Below, piece after piece: positions 33,634-42,519 of a stretch of DNA of 64,000 bases. The notes below the pieces were generated by a model that saw only the letters and a list, made by a program, of their open reading frames with translations, was not told the origin of the DNA and made no database searches. The position numbers and the translations under genes were made by a program. The DNA is from Gemmatimonadota bacterium (GTDB lineage: Bacteria > JAAXHH01), in assembly GCA_009841265.1 (NCBI GenBank), contig VXMB01000007.1, positions 660,173-724,172 of the forward strand. Reading direction: 5' to 3'. Within the stretch, counting starts at the first letter, position 1, and each line of letters starts with the position of its first letter.

Positions 33634-36600
33634 ATGGCACTTGCCGATCATGTACATATCTCTCGCCGGTTTCAACGTTCGATCCGCATTGACACGGATA
33701 TTGGCGATCCAGCGGCGTTAGAAGGATTCGTCTGCCCTAGATCGTATGCCGAAGTCTTAGAAACCATGGCAGAGCACATCGACGACAACGGTCAAGGTGC
33801 GTTCACATGGACTGGACCCTACGGCAGTGGAAAATCCAGTCTTGTGGTTGCACTTTCCGCTGCACTAAAGAGAAAGCAGCGTAACTCGGATCTTACGAAT
33901 CAGATTCTTGGCGAGCGAACATATGAGAATATTCGTAGAACGTTAAAACCTCGGACCAGAGGCTGGCGTGTTTTGCCAGTCGTTGGTCGCCGAGATCGTC
34001 CGGCGCAGGTCATCGGAGAAGCGATTAGGTCAAGTAAACTGAGCACCGGTCCAAAGACGAAGAAATGGACCGATGGATCAGTCCTCGACACAATTGAAGA
34101 GATTGCCAACAGTGACCGACAAATTTACGGTGGCCTGCTTGTTTTCATCGATGAGATGGGGAAATTCCTTGAGGGCGCCGCGAACGACAATACCGATCTT
34201 TTCCTGTTTCAGGAACTTGCAGAACGGGCTTCCAGGAGTGGCAGACGGCTCATCGTCGTAGGGATCCTGCATCAAGCATTCGAGGAGTATGCCCACCGTC
34301 TTACCCGAGAAACGCGCGACGAGTGGTCGAAAATCCAGGGACGATTCGTAGACCTTGCGGTTAACGTTGACCGGGATGAACAAATAGACCTGATCAGTCG
34401 TGCGATCGTATGTGACCACAGGCCCGACACTGCGAGAATTGCTGCAGTAAATACAGCAGCCCTTGTAAAACGAGATACAGTACCTGACTTCGAACGGACG
34501 CTTGAGAAATGTTGGCCCCTGCACCCTATTGTCGCCTGTCTGTTAGGTCCCATATCACGCCGACGATTTGGTCAGAATCAACGCAGCATATTTGCGTTTC
34601 TCAATTCCGCCGAGCCGTTCGGTTTCCAGGATTTCCTGAGAATCGCTGAACATCAAGCAGTCTACGGACCCGACAGGCTTTGGGACTACCTACGGGTAAA
34701 TCTTGAACCATCTATCTTGGCATCACCTGACGGACATCGTTGGGCCCTTGCTGCTGAGGTTATCGAGCGATGCGAAGCAGTAGGTGGCGACAACTTGCAT
34801 CTACGTATCCTTAAAACACTGGCAGTAATCGGTATGTTCCAAGACCGGTCTGCATTGAGCGGAAGTCTTGATCTGCTGAAGCTTGTATACCCAGATGATA
34901 CCGCTGAAATCGAGAACAAACTAGAGGATCTTGATAGATGGTCATTTGTCATCTATCGAAAGTTCTCGGACTCGTTCTCCATATACGAAGGAAGTGATTT
35001 CGAAATCGATACCGCTGTAGAGGCAGCTTTACAGAACATTGGAGAGATGAACGCGTCAGTATTCAGAAAACAGTTCGTATTTCAACCCATCATTGCGAAA
35101 CGCCACTATCACGAGACTGGTGCCTTGCGCTGGTTCGACACGACAGTTTTGCCTTTGGCTGAAGCTGACCGAGCGGCTAGTGAGTACCAGCCCAGGAACG
35201 GCGCTATCGGATGTTTCATCCTGGCAGTCTCAACTCAATCAGAGTCAGAAGAGTTTGCAAAAAAGGTCTGTGAAGAGATCGTTCAACAATCAAGGGATTG
35301 TGACATCGTCGTAGGTCTTTCCCAGCACAGTGGTGAGATCCCTACACAGTTGCGCGAACTCGTGGCATTGGAATGGGTCCGGGACCAGATGCCCGAACTC
35401 CAGGGAGACCGGGTTGCACGGATGGAAGTTCAAGCGCATATTGACGAATTGCAGAATCGTTTGTCTGATACGTTTGATCAAGCATTTAGAGATGCACTGT
35501 GGTATCGTAATGGCGCTGCCCCAGTCGAGCTTCCGTACACCAGACTGAACATGGTCGCATCTAATCTAGCAGACAGTCGTTACAACAGTGCTCCTCGTAT
35601 ATTTAACGAGCTTCTTGGCCGGACGAAATCATCCAGCAGCGCTGTTGCCGCAAGAAATACTTTGATTCGGCTCATGGTAGCCAATGAAGGTAAAGCCCGA
35701 CTAGGTATTGAAGGGTATCCTGCGGAAGGAGGGCTTTTTGCCTCGGTGTTGGCAGCTACCGGTTTGTACCATGAGACGGATGTTGGTTGGCGATTTGTGG
35801 CTCCTAGTAACGAGAGTGACGATCCGGCTCGGTTGTGGACGGCTTGGAATGCTGCGTTAGGTTTTTTGACGGCAAACTCTCATCGAGGAGTCACCGTGGA
35901 AGAGATTCATGAAGTGTGGCGACGACCTCCATTCGGTATAAAGGAAGGACTATTGCCGGTGCTTTCCGTCGCTTTCTACATTACGAATCAGCGTAACCTG
36001 GCATTCTATCGTGATGGGTTGTTTCAGGTCAGAATCTCCGAATTAGATGTGGATTTTCTGGTTAGGGATCCGGCAGACATCCAGCTACGATGGATGGAAC
36101 TCTCAGATACTTCGCGCACCCTTCTTGCCGATTTGGCTCAGGTTGTTCGCGAATTGGATGAAGAAAACCCACTGACCCATCTTGAACCCCTGGATGTAGC
36201 TCGTGGCCTGGTAGCGATATATGATCAGTTACCTCCGTGGGTCGGTCGAACCCAGCAACTCTCATCCAACGCCAAACGCATAAGACAGTTGTTTAAGCTA
36301 GCTAATGACCCGAACAGGCTGATCTTCGACGACATTCCTAGCGTGAATGATGGAGATGATTCAGGTGAAGGTCACGCTGGACGGCAGACCGCGATTCTTG
36401 TGGGTGAGGGGTTGCGGGAGCTGAAGGTTGCGTATCCCACAATGCTGAATCGACTTCGAGATTTACTACTTGGCGAACTTCGCGTTCCCAATACCTCGGC
36501 GTCCATGCTCTCCGAATTACGCGATCGTGCCGAAAACATTCGTGAAGTCAGCGGAGATCACCGTTTGGAAGCCTTTATTATTCGACTCGCGAGATTCCAT

Positions 36601-37020
36601 GGCAAGAATGCTGAGATAGAGGATCTCGCCGGGATGGCTGTCAATAAACCGACACGCAACTGGGTTGATTCCGATGTGGACAAAGCTGCGTTGCAACTTG
36701 CCGAATTGGCGGAGCAGTTCGTCCATACCGAGGCTTTTGCACGGGTTAAAGGCCGTCGGGACAAGAGACATTCAATGGCAGTGGTCGTTGACATCAGTCG
36801 CCGGGGGATGCCTCTTCATGATGAATTCGATGTCTCTGATATGGACGAGTCCGAAGTAGGGCAACTAATCGATCGCATCGATCACGTTCTAGATGAAAGC
36901 GGAGAGAAACGAAGGAATGTTATTCTTGCCGCACTTGCGAGTTTGATATCAAAACGGCTTGATCCCGGTGTTGAATCAAGACAATCGATGCAACCGAACG
37001 AAAGGAAAGAAGTGTCGTGA
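33634..37020 (+). CDS. Large P-loop ATPase (SspC-like)
   Basis: This 1128-residue protein has an N-terminal ATPase domain with Walker A GPYGSGKS (61-68) and Walker B LLVFIDEMGK (168-177). A sensor-like IVVGILHQAFEEYA stretch follows at about 205-220. The remaining 750 residues contain no domain that I can name; the C-terminal 200 are helical and charged. In Ssp-type clusters an ATPase lies between the DUF4007 gene and the PAPS-reductase-like gene, as here, and is needed for sulfur insertion. Size and motif order also recall BrxC of BREX systems, but no other BREX gene is present. AAAGGAAA precedes the ATG. It overlaps the next gene by four bases (GTGA). Confidence 0.8.
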   Translation: MALADHVHISRRFQRSIRIDTDIGDPAALEGFVCPRSYAEVLETMAEHIDDNGQGAFTWTGPYGSGKSSLVVALSAALKRKQRNSDLTNQILGERTYENIRRTLKPRTRGWRVLPVVGRRDRPAQVIGEAIRSSKLSTGPKTKKWTDGSVLDTIEEIANSDRQIYGGLLVFIDEMGKFLEGAANDNTDLFLFQELAERASRSGRRLIVVGILHQAFEEYAHRLTRETRDEWSKIQGRFVDLAVNVDRDEQIDLISRAIVCDHRPDTARIAAVNTAALVKRDTVPDFERTLEKCWPLHPIVACLLGPISRRRFGQNQRSIFAFLNSAEPFGFQDFLRIAEHQAVYGPDRLWDYLRVNLEPSILASPDGHRWALAAEVIERCEAVGGDNLHLRILKTLAVIGMFQDRSALSGSLDLLKLVYPDDTAEIENKLEDLDRWSFVIYRKFSDSFSIYEGSDFEIDTAVEAALQNIGEMNASVFRKQFVFQPIIAKRHYHETGALRWFDTTVLPLAEADRAASEYQPRNGAIGCFILAVSTQSESEEFAKKVCEEIVQQSRDCDIVVGLSQHSGEIPTQLRELVALEWVRDQMPELQGDRVARMEVQAHIDELQNRLSDTFDQAFRDALWYRNGAAPVELPYTRLNMVASNLADSRYNSAPRIFNELLGRTKSSSSAVAARNTLIRLMVANEGKARLGIEGYPAEGGLFASVLAATGLYHETDVGWRFVAPSNESDDPARLWTAWNAALGFLTANSHRGVTVEEIHEVWRRPPFGIKEGLLPVLSVAFYITNQRNLAFYRDGLFQVRISELDVDFLVRDPADIQLRWMELSDTSRTLLADLAQVVRELDEENPLTHLEPLDVARGLVAIYDQLPPWVGRTQQLSSNAKRIRQLFKLANDPNRLIFDDIPSVNDGDDSGEGHAGRQTAILVGEGLRELKVAYPTMLNRLRDLLLGELRVPNTSASMLSELRDRAENIREVSGDHRLEAFIIRLARFHGKNAEIEDLAGMAVNKPTRNWVDSDVDKAALQLAELAEQFVHTEAFARVKGRRDKRHSMAVVVDISRRGMPLHDEFDVSDMDESEVGQLIDRIDHVLDESGEKRRNVILAALASLISKRLDPGVESRQSMQPNERKEVS

Positions 37021-37859
37021 AGGCAGAATACGAAAATCGGCACGTACTCGGTCTTTCTGGTGGTCGGGATAGCGCTGCACTAGCCGTTTTTATGAGGCAG
37101 AACCTTCCGGATCTCGATATCGAGTACTTCTTCACCGATACAGGCAAGGAACTTCCCGAGGTTTATGAATTCCTGGTTAAACTTGAGGGGTTCCTGGGCA
37201 AGCCTATCGTTCGTTTAAATCCAGATCGTGACTTCGACTTTTGGCTCAAGCAATATAACGATTTCCTCCCGTCTCCTCAGACCCGCTGGTGTACCCGCCA
37301 GTTAAAGTTACGTCCTTTTGAGCAGTGGATAAAACCATCGCTAGACGCCGGCACGACGATTTACAGTTATGTTGCCATACGATCGGACGAACAATACCGG
37401 GACGGATACTCATCCAAACACGATAACCTGATCGTACAATTACCATTCAAAGATGCCGGTATAGATAAGTCAGGTGTATTGGAGATACTTGATGGCGTAG
37501 GGCTTGGACTACCCACATACTATGAGTGGAGGACACGCAGTGGGTGTACATTCTGTTTCTTCCAGCAGAAGATTGAGTGGGTACGACTCATGGAACGCCA
37601 TCCTGAGTACTTTGAGGAAGCAAAGCGCTATGAAAAGACGGCGATGGACCACGGTTCACCGTTTACATGGAGTCAGGGCGAGTCGTTAGATGATCTGTCA
37701 AGACCAGAGCGTATCGCGCAGATCAAAGAAGACCACCAAAGGCGACTTGAACGAATGTGTGAAGTCCGCCAGGTAAATCCGCTCCGACCAGACGCAGAGC
37801 CAATAGACATTGATGATTTGTATGGGAAGTCCAAGGTGTGTCTAGCGTGTCATAAATAG
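37017..37859 (+). CDS. PAPS-reductase/ATP-pyrophosphatase-like sulfur transferase (SspD/DndC-like)
   Basis: This 280-residue protein has the PP-loop SGGRDS (14-19), which adenylates or binds nucleotide. C92 (RWCTRQLK), C177 and C180 (SGCTFCFF), and C275 and C278 at the very end (CLACHK) could hold an iron-sulfur cluster. This matches DndC and SspD, which activate the DNA backbone for phosphorothioation using sulfur from the desulfurase. The GTG start at 37017 overlaps the ATPase stop, with GAAAGGAAAG upstream, so translation is coupled. A plain PAPS reductase of sulfate assimilation is unlikely, as no cysteine-biosynthesis gene is near. Confidence 0.87.
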   Translation: MKAEYENRHVLGLSGGRDSAALAVFMRQNLPDLDIEYFFTDTGKELPEVYEFLVKLEGFLGKPIVRLNPDRDFDFWLKQYNDFLPSPQTRWCTRQLKLRPFEQWIKPSLDAGTTIYSYVAIRSDEQYRDGYSSKHDNLIVQLPFKDAGIDKSGVLEILDGVGLGLPTYYEWRTRSGCTFCFFQQKIEWVRLMERHPEYFEEAKRYEKTAMDHGSPFTWSQGESLDDLSRPERIAQIKEDHQRRLERMCEVRQVNPLRPDAEPIDIDDLYGKSKVCLACHK

Positions 37860-37899
37860 TTTCTCACTATCGGCGACTGTAAACAAGAAGACAGGTGTT

Positions 37900-38352
37900 A
37901 TGGAAAAGGGATGGTCAATTAACCAAGCTCACTGGAATGATCTGGATAAAGTCATTCCTAAATCTGAAGCGTGGACTTCCGTCCTACTTACTCCGATCGA
38001 AGATATCATGGTACCGGAAACTGCTGGAGTATACGCGATTTGTGTGCGTCCGCCTATTACCACCTTGACAGACTCAACGTCGTTTTTTAGTAGCCTTTCG
38101 ACTCCCATATATATCGGTCAGTCGGGGATTAGCATTAAAAAACGATTCCTTCAACACTGTCAATCGCCAGCACCAACACTAAAGCTCGCTAAATATTGTT
38201 ATGGAAAAGTGCAACTGATGTTTTGGTTCGTACCCTTGAGTAAAGAAAAAGTAAAGACCGTGGAGACGTTGTTGATCAGGTGTTTCGGTCCACCAGTCAA
38301 TCAGGTTTCGGGAACGATTTCAGGATCTATTAAAAACCCGATTTCGGCATAA
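37900..38352 (+). CDS. GIY-YIG nuclease-domain protein
   Basis: This 150-residue protein is mostly one GIY-YIG domain. All five key positions are present: GVY (Y45), PIYIG (Y71), R82 in KKRF, E122 in VETLL, and N134 in PPVNQ, so it should be catalytically competent. The GVY and YIG strands are separated by 25 residues, longer than usual. The N-terminal 40 residues have no recognised motif. In some restriction enzymes this domain cuts DNA. It lies 40 bp after the sspD-like gene and 16 bp before the DGQHR gene, so a restriction or processing role in the phosphorothioation system is plausible. The base composition drops further in AT direction from here onward. Confidence 0.85.
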   Translation: MEKGWSINQAHWNDLDKVIPKSEAWTSVLLTPIEDIMVPETAGVYAICVRPPITTLTDSTSFFSSLSTPIYIGQSGISIKKRFLQHCQSPAPTLKLAKYCYGKVQLMFWFVPLSKEKVKTVETLLIRCFGPPVNQVSGTISGSIKNPISA

Positions 38353-38368
38353 AGGAGTATAGACTCAG

Positions 38369-39787
38369 ATGCAACTTTATCCTGCACTCAAAGCGCGTAT
38401 GGGAAGTTGGAACTACTACATCGTAAAAATGCGAATGAGAGAAGTAGCTACCGAGGTCAAGTTTGGGTCGCAAGTACACAATGACTACACACTCGATGAA
38501 GCAATTCAACGCACGATAACGGAAAGTAGAGTGAAAAAGGAAATCGTCACGTATTTAAGAGGTCAAACTGACCGGTTTTTCTCATCACTTGTAGTCGCAG
38601 CTGTTGGAGGATCCCCCATGTTCTATCCAGTGAGCATAGCTGAGGATCCACGATTTCAGGTTTTCGCGGACGAGGAGAGCATTGAACAGTCTTTCGGAGT
38701 GTTGCGGTTCTCTGGAACTCAGGATTACTACGCTTTGGATGGACAACATAGATTAAAGGCAATAAAAACACTGTTGCAACCAGATGAAGACGAAACGGGA
38801 TGGGTCGAACCTCCGGATGAGTTTGAAAATGAAGAAATCTCGGTATTGATGGTGATTCGTCCAGACTCAGCCGATGAAGCTGATTGGCTTGAGTCTTACC
38901 GTCGTCTGTTTTCAAGCCTGAATAGATATGCAAAACCTACCGATAATGATACCAATATCATCATGGATGAAGACGATCTATTCGCAATACTCACACGACG
39001 CCTAATTTCCACACATAACTTCTTTAAATCTAAAGGAAGGCATCAAGAATCAATTCGTATAAAGACTAAAGGGCGTCCACTCAGTGAAGGCACCCCTTAC
39101 TTCACAAGTCTACAACAGCTTTACTTCCTAAATGAATTGTTACTTACAACCCAGATAAGGTACAATACCGGTTGGGGTCCTGGCCCTGAATCAGAAAGGG
39201 TAGAAAAAGTAAAAGAGTTTAAACGGTTTAAGCCTGAGGAAGAATACTTAGATGAGCTGTATTATGAACTAGTACTTTATTGGGACGCAATCATCGACAC
39301 CATATCTGATCTTCGAACATTACATCCGATTGATGCCAGAAACCACCAAGCAGATGGATCGGGTGACGAGATTGCGGATAACGCACTTTTCTGGCCAAAT
39401 GGCCAGGAAGTTCTGATTAAAGTTGCGAGAGCTTTGCTCGATCGACAACCATCTCCCGATGTACTTACTATTGAGAAAGCGAAATCCGCGCTAAATCCAC
39501 TGGAAAAAGTGGACTGGAGGCTACACAACGTACCTTGGCGTGGACTGTTACTGGTATACGCATCTGATACAAAAAAATGGTCCATGAGGAGCGAAGATCG
39601 AAAGAATGCGATAGATACTGCGATTCTACTACTTCGCTGGATTACGGGAATCTCACAGCTAACCGAACAAGAAGAGAATCAAGTTAAAGAACAATGGAAT
39701 GCAAGATTGGGGCCTCTACCTGAGACTGATAATACAGAGGCGTTGTGGGAGCAAATTCAGCAACAGTGTCAATTAGTAGCAGAATGA
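38369..39787 (+). CDS. DGQHR-motif protein (DndB-like)
   Basis: This 472-residue protein has the defining DGQHR motif at 124-128 (YYALDGQHRLKAIK), and a preceding FFSSLVVAAVGG strand (about 70-81). The DGQHR family includes DndB, the transcriptional repressor of dnd operons, and a DndB-like protein of 7-deazaguanine (Dpd) systems; the fold is related to ParB/Srx. It is about 100 residues longer than typical DndB (my recollection of family size), mostly C-terminal, and the extra part is helical and charged. AAAGGAG lies upstream of the ATG. It could regulate the operon through the palindrome at 32562-32579 or act in modification or restriction. Confidence 0.85.
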   Translation: MQLYPALKARMGSWNYYIVKMRMREVATEVKFGSQVHNDYTLDEAIQRTITESRVKKEIVTYLRGQTDRFFSSLVVAAVGGSPMFYPVSIAEDPRFQVFADEESIEQSFGVLRFSGTQDYYALDGQHRLKAIKTLLQPDEDETGWVEPPDEFENEEISVLMVIRPDSADEADWLESYRRLFSSLNRYAKPTDNDTNIIMDEDDLFAILTRRLISTHNFFKSKGRHQESIRIKTKGRPLSEGTPYFTSLQQLYFLNELLLTTQIRYNTGWGPGPESERVEKVKEFKRFKPEEEYLDELYYELVLYWDAIIDTISDLRTLHPIDARNHQADGSGDEIADNALFWPNGQEVLIKVARALLDRQPSPDVLTIEKAKSALNPLEKVDWRLHNVPWRGLLLVYASDTKKWSMRSEDRKNAIDTAILLLRWITGISQLTEQEENQVKEQWNARLGPLPETDNTEALWEQIQQQCQLVAE

Positions 39788-39842
39788 TGTACGGATTCTG
39801 TCATAGATCACCTAATTGCAGTGGAAGCATGTGTGAGGAAGC

Positions 39843-41531
39843 ATGGAAACTAGTACGGAGTTATTCAGATGGGAAGATCACAGTCTAATCGTTAATCATT
39901 TAAACGATGGTAGTCGGAGTACATTAGAAGTTTCGTTAGAATCGAACCAAGAATCGCTCCAACACGAACGTTCGGTCTCAGAGCCAGGAAAATTGAGTCG
40001 CGCCGCGAGCATATTGCTTACTTTAGACGCGAATCGTGCTAGGGGTGTAAAACAAGGAAAAGTCGTTAGGATAAGCGTAACGAAACCCCACACTCGGCAA
40101 CCAACTAGGCTGAGTAGTGCAAAGCAAGCTTTGGCGTTACGTCCAACCGTTCAGGAATTAATCGCCCCACTCTTGTACGACCGAATTTCTCATTCAAAAC
40201 TTAGGCCGTTTCAGGAAACTGGTGTTAATTGGTTATTAAATCACCGAGTTGGGATTCTTGCCGATGATATGGGGCTAGGTAAGACTGCTCAAGCGCTTGT
40301 TGCAGCAGAGCATTTAATCACCCAAGGTAATATACAAAGCGCCCTCGTTACATGTCCTAAATCACTACTTGCTAATTGGGAAGTAGAATGTGGAAGATGG
40401 GTACCCGGGCTAACAGTCTTACGTGTAATGCCACGTAAAGACCAATCAGACAAAGTCTGGTCTGCTATACTTGGAAGATCACATGTGATAGTAACAAGCT
40501 ATGAGCAGTTACGCACATTACCTACCCCATTGTTATCAACGAAACTGGACCTGGTGATCGCGGATGAAGCCCACAGGCTAAGACGGTCACAAGCGAAACT
40601 TGTTAAATCATTTCGGTTAATGGTAATAGACCGCATGTGGGCATTAACGGGAACCCCTATTGAGCGACACGAGGTTGATTTAGCGACTCTACTTTCTCTG
40701 TTGGAACCAACGAGATTTTCGGCTCAGACTGCCAATTTTGGTCATACTGACCTTAGAGCTCAGGCGCGACCCTACATCCTTCGCAGGATGAAGAGGGATG
40801 TCCTTAGTGAATTACCACGAGTGATTGATACCAAGGAAATGTTGGAACTAACTCCCACGCAAAAACAAAAATACACGTCTGTGATGTCAAAACCACTGTC
40901 TTTGGATGTAAGTGAAGTTCTAAAAAGATTCACTGTTTTGCGCTCGATTTGTGATGTTGATCCTCGAACCGGTTCTAGTTCTAAACTAGATAGAATAGTT
41001 GAAATCCTGCATTCCGTGCGAGAAGCCGACGAAAAGGCAGTAGTTTTTTCTTATTTGTTACAACCATTGGAGATACTTGAGTCTCGAATTAAACGAATGA
41101 AATCTAAATTACAGGCAGTCGTTCTTACCGGGAAGCTCACAGCAGGAGACAGGGAACGTGTTCTTCGACAGTTTCGAAACGACAGCGATATTGTTGCCTT
41201 ACTGTGTTCTAGTCGAGTTGGAGGGGAGGGTCTGACTTTAACAGAAGCCAATCATGTGTTGTTCATAAACGAGTGGTGGAATCCATCCGCAAACTCGCAA
41301 GCCCGGGATAGAGTCGTACGGTTAGGGCAGGAACGAATAGTTCACATTCATAGGTTTCGGTGCGAAGGTACCTTAGAGGAAGCACTTGAACAGATCCTCA
41401 AACGTAAGAGCGACGCATTCACTAATATCCTTGACGCACTCGTTGTTGGTGAGACTCCGACTTCTTCGAGACACTTAGAGATATTAGGAAAAGAACTAAG
41501 AGGGGAACTTTTAAAACACGGTACAATATAA
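39843..41531 (+). CDS. SNF2-family DNA helicase/translocase
   Basis: This 562-residue superfamily 2 ATPase has motif I DMGLGKT (142-148), Ia TCPKSLLANW, motif II DEAH (241-244), motif III LTGTPIERH (about 268-276), and the C-terminal motifs VFSYLLQPLE, SSRVGGEGLTLTEA and QARDRVVRLGQ. The N-terminal 100 residues are family-specific and unassigned. Such motors translocate on duplex DNA; some accompany restriction or modification modules, including Dpd systems as I recall. It is the last gene of the operon, 55 bp after the DGQHR gene, and its AT-richness is among the highest in the window. Confidence 0.92.
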   Translation: METSTELFRWEDHSLIVNHLNDGSRSTLEVSLESNQESLQHERSVSEPGKLSRAASILLTLDANRARGVKQGKVVRISVTKPHTRQPTRLSSAKQALALRPTVQELIAPLLYDRISHSKLRPFQETGVNWLLNHRVGILADDMGLGKTAQALVAAEHLITQGNIQSALVTCPKSLLANWEVECGRWVPGLTVLRVMPRKDQSDKVWSAILGRSHVIVTSYEQLRTLPTPLLSTKLDLVIADEAHRLRRSQAKLVKSFRLMVIDRMWALTGTPIERHEVDLATLLSLLEPTRFSAQTANFGHTDLRAQARPYILRRMKRDVLSELPRVIDTKEMLELTPTQKQKYTSVMSKPLSLDVSEVLKRFTVLRSICDVDPRTGSSSKLDRIVEILHSVREADEKAVVFSYLLQPLEILESRIKRMKSKLQAVVLTGKLTAGDRERVLRQFRNDSDIVALLCSSRVGGEGLTLTEANHVLFINEWWNPSANSQARDRVVRLGQERIVHIHRFRCEGTLEEALEQILKRKSDAFTNILDALVVGETPTSSRHLEILGKELRGELLKHGTI

Positions 41532-41610
41532 TGAAGTTTCCGTTTTTCAAGTCTCTAGTGCAGTCGTTTTGTATTAACTCACTGCCAGCACGAAAAAACA
41601 AATTTCGCGA

Positions 41611-42462
41611 TCACCCCTCCCCCGCCCCGATCGGCCGGTCCTCGTCGGTAATCCATTCGCTCCAGGAACCGGGGTAAAGCACGGCGTCCCCCAGGCCCGC
41701 GTGGGCGATGGCGAGCAGGTTGTGGCAGGCCGATACGCCCGATCCGCAGTAGTTTATGGCGTGGTCGACCGGCACGCCGCCGAATAGCCCTTCAAATCTC
41801 CGTCTCAGTTCCTCCGGCGACCGAAAGCATCCATCTTCCCCCAGGTTAGCATCGAATGTCGCGCATGTGGCGCCCGGGATATGGCCGGCCACGGGATCAA
41901 TGGGTTCCTGTTCGCCCCTGAAACGCTCCGGCGTGCGGGCGTCCAGGACGGCCCAGGTCTCGTCCTTCCGATGACGGTCGACGCCTTCCACGTCGGTGAC
42001 CAGGTGTGCCCTAACGTTGGGCACGAAGGTGCGCGGCCCAACTCCCGGAACATCTCGCGTCACCGGTAGTCCCGCCCCGGTCCACGCCGGCCAGCCCCCG
42101 TCCAACACGGCGACGGCGTCGTGGCCCAGCCAGCGGAGCATCCACCACACCCTGGCGGCCACCGAACCACCCGCACCGTCGTAGACCGCGACCTGCATGC
42201 TTTCGTCGATCCCGAACTGCGAGAAAATCTCGGTGGCGCGCTCCACCGAAGGCAAGGGATGCCGGCCGGTCACTCCACGCACGATGGGACCGGAGAGGTC
42301 GTCATCCAGGTGAGCGTATACGGCTCCGGGCACATGGCCCTCGCCGTACTCACGGGCGCCCTGGCCAGCGTCGGCCAGGGAGAACCGGGCATCGATCACG
42401 CGCCAGTCCGGGTCCTGGTGATGCCGGTTCAGCGTGTGTACGTCGATGAGTGTGGTATGCAT
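41611..42462 (-). CDS. sseA: Sulfurtransferase (thiosulfate/3-mercaptopyruvate type, rhodanese fold)
   Basis: This 283-residue protein has two tandem rhodanese domains. The catalytic loop in the second domain is CGSGVSA with C239 as the sulfur-carrying residue, typical of TST/MST enzymes. GGAGG precedes the ATG at 42462 by five bases; a GTG six bases further upstream lies inside that ribosome site and is not the start. It is the first GC-rich gene right of the phosphorothioation island. Sulfur metabolism beside a sulfur-using island is suggestive, but its composition and strand say it belongs to the host. There is no operon partner within 57 bp except the WYL gene upstream. Confidence 0.92.
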   Translation of the reverse strand: MHTTLIDVHTLNRHHQDPDWRVIDARFSLADAGQGAREYGEGHVPGAVYAHLDDDLSGPIVRGVTGRHPLPSVERATEIFSQFGIDESMQVAVYDGAGGSVAARVWWMLRWLGHDAVAVLDGGWPAWTGAGLPVTRDVPGVGPRTFVPNVRAHLVTDVEGVDRHRKDETWAVLDARTPERFRGEQEPIDPVAGHIPGATCATFDANLGEDGCFRSPEELRRRFEGLFGGVPVDHAINYCGSGVSACHNLLAIAHAGLGDAVLYPGSWSEWITDEDRPIGAGEG

Positions 42463-42519
42463 TTCCACCTCCGTTGGGCGGACTACGCCAGTCTTCTCAC
42501 CTTCGATTCGCCGTATTAA

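Noticed and set aside
37017..37859. Ordinary sulfate-assimilation PAPS reductase
   Set aside because: The C-terminal CXXC pair, operon coupling to the ATPase and DUF4007 neighbour fit SspD/DndC better; no other cys gene is near.
31279..41531. BREX type 4 system
   Set aside because: A PAPS-reductase-like gene and a large ATPase are shared features, but there is no PglZ, BrxL or BrxA/B-type gene, and the DUF4007/desulfurase pair points to Ssp.
31259..41610. Prophage, integrative element or attachment-site repeats
   Set aside because: No integrase, transposase, tRNA gene or matching direct repeats were seen at either border; only composition marks the island.
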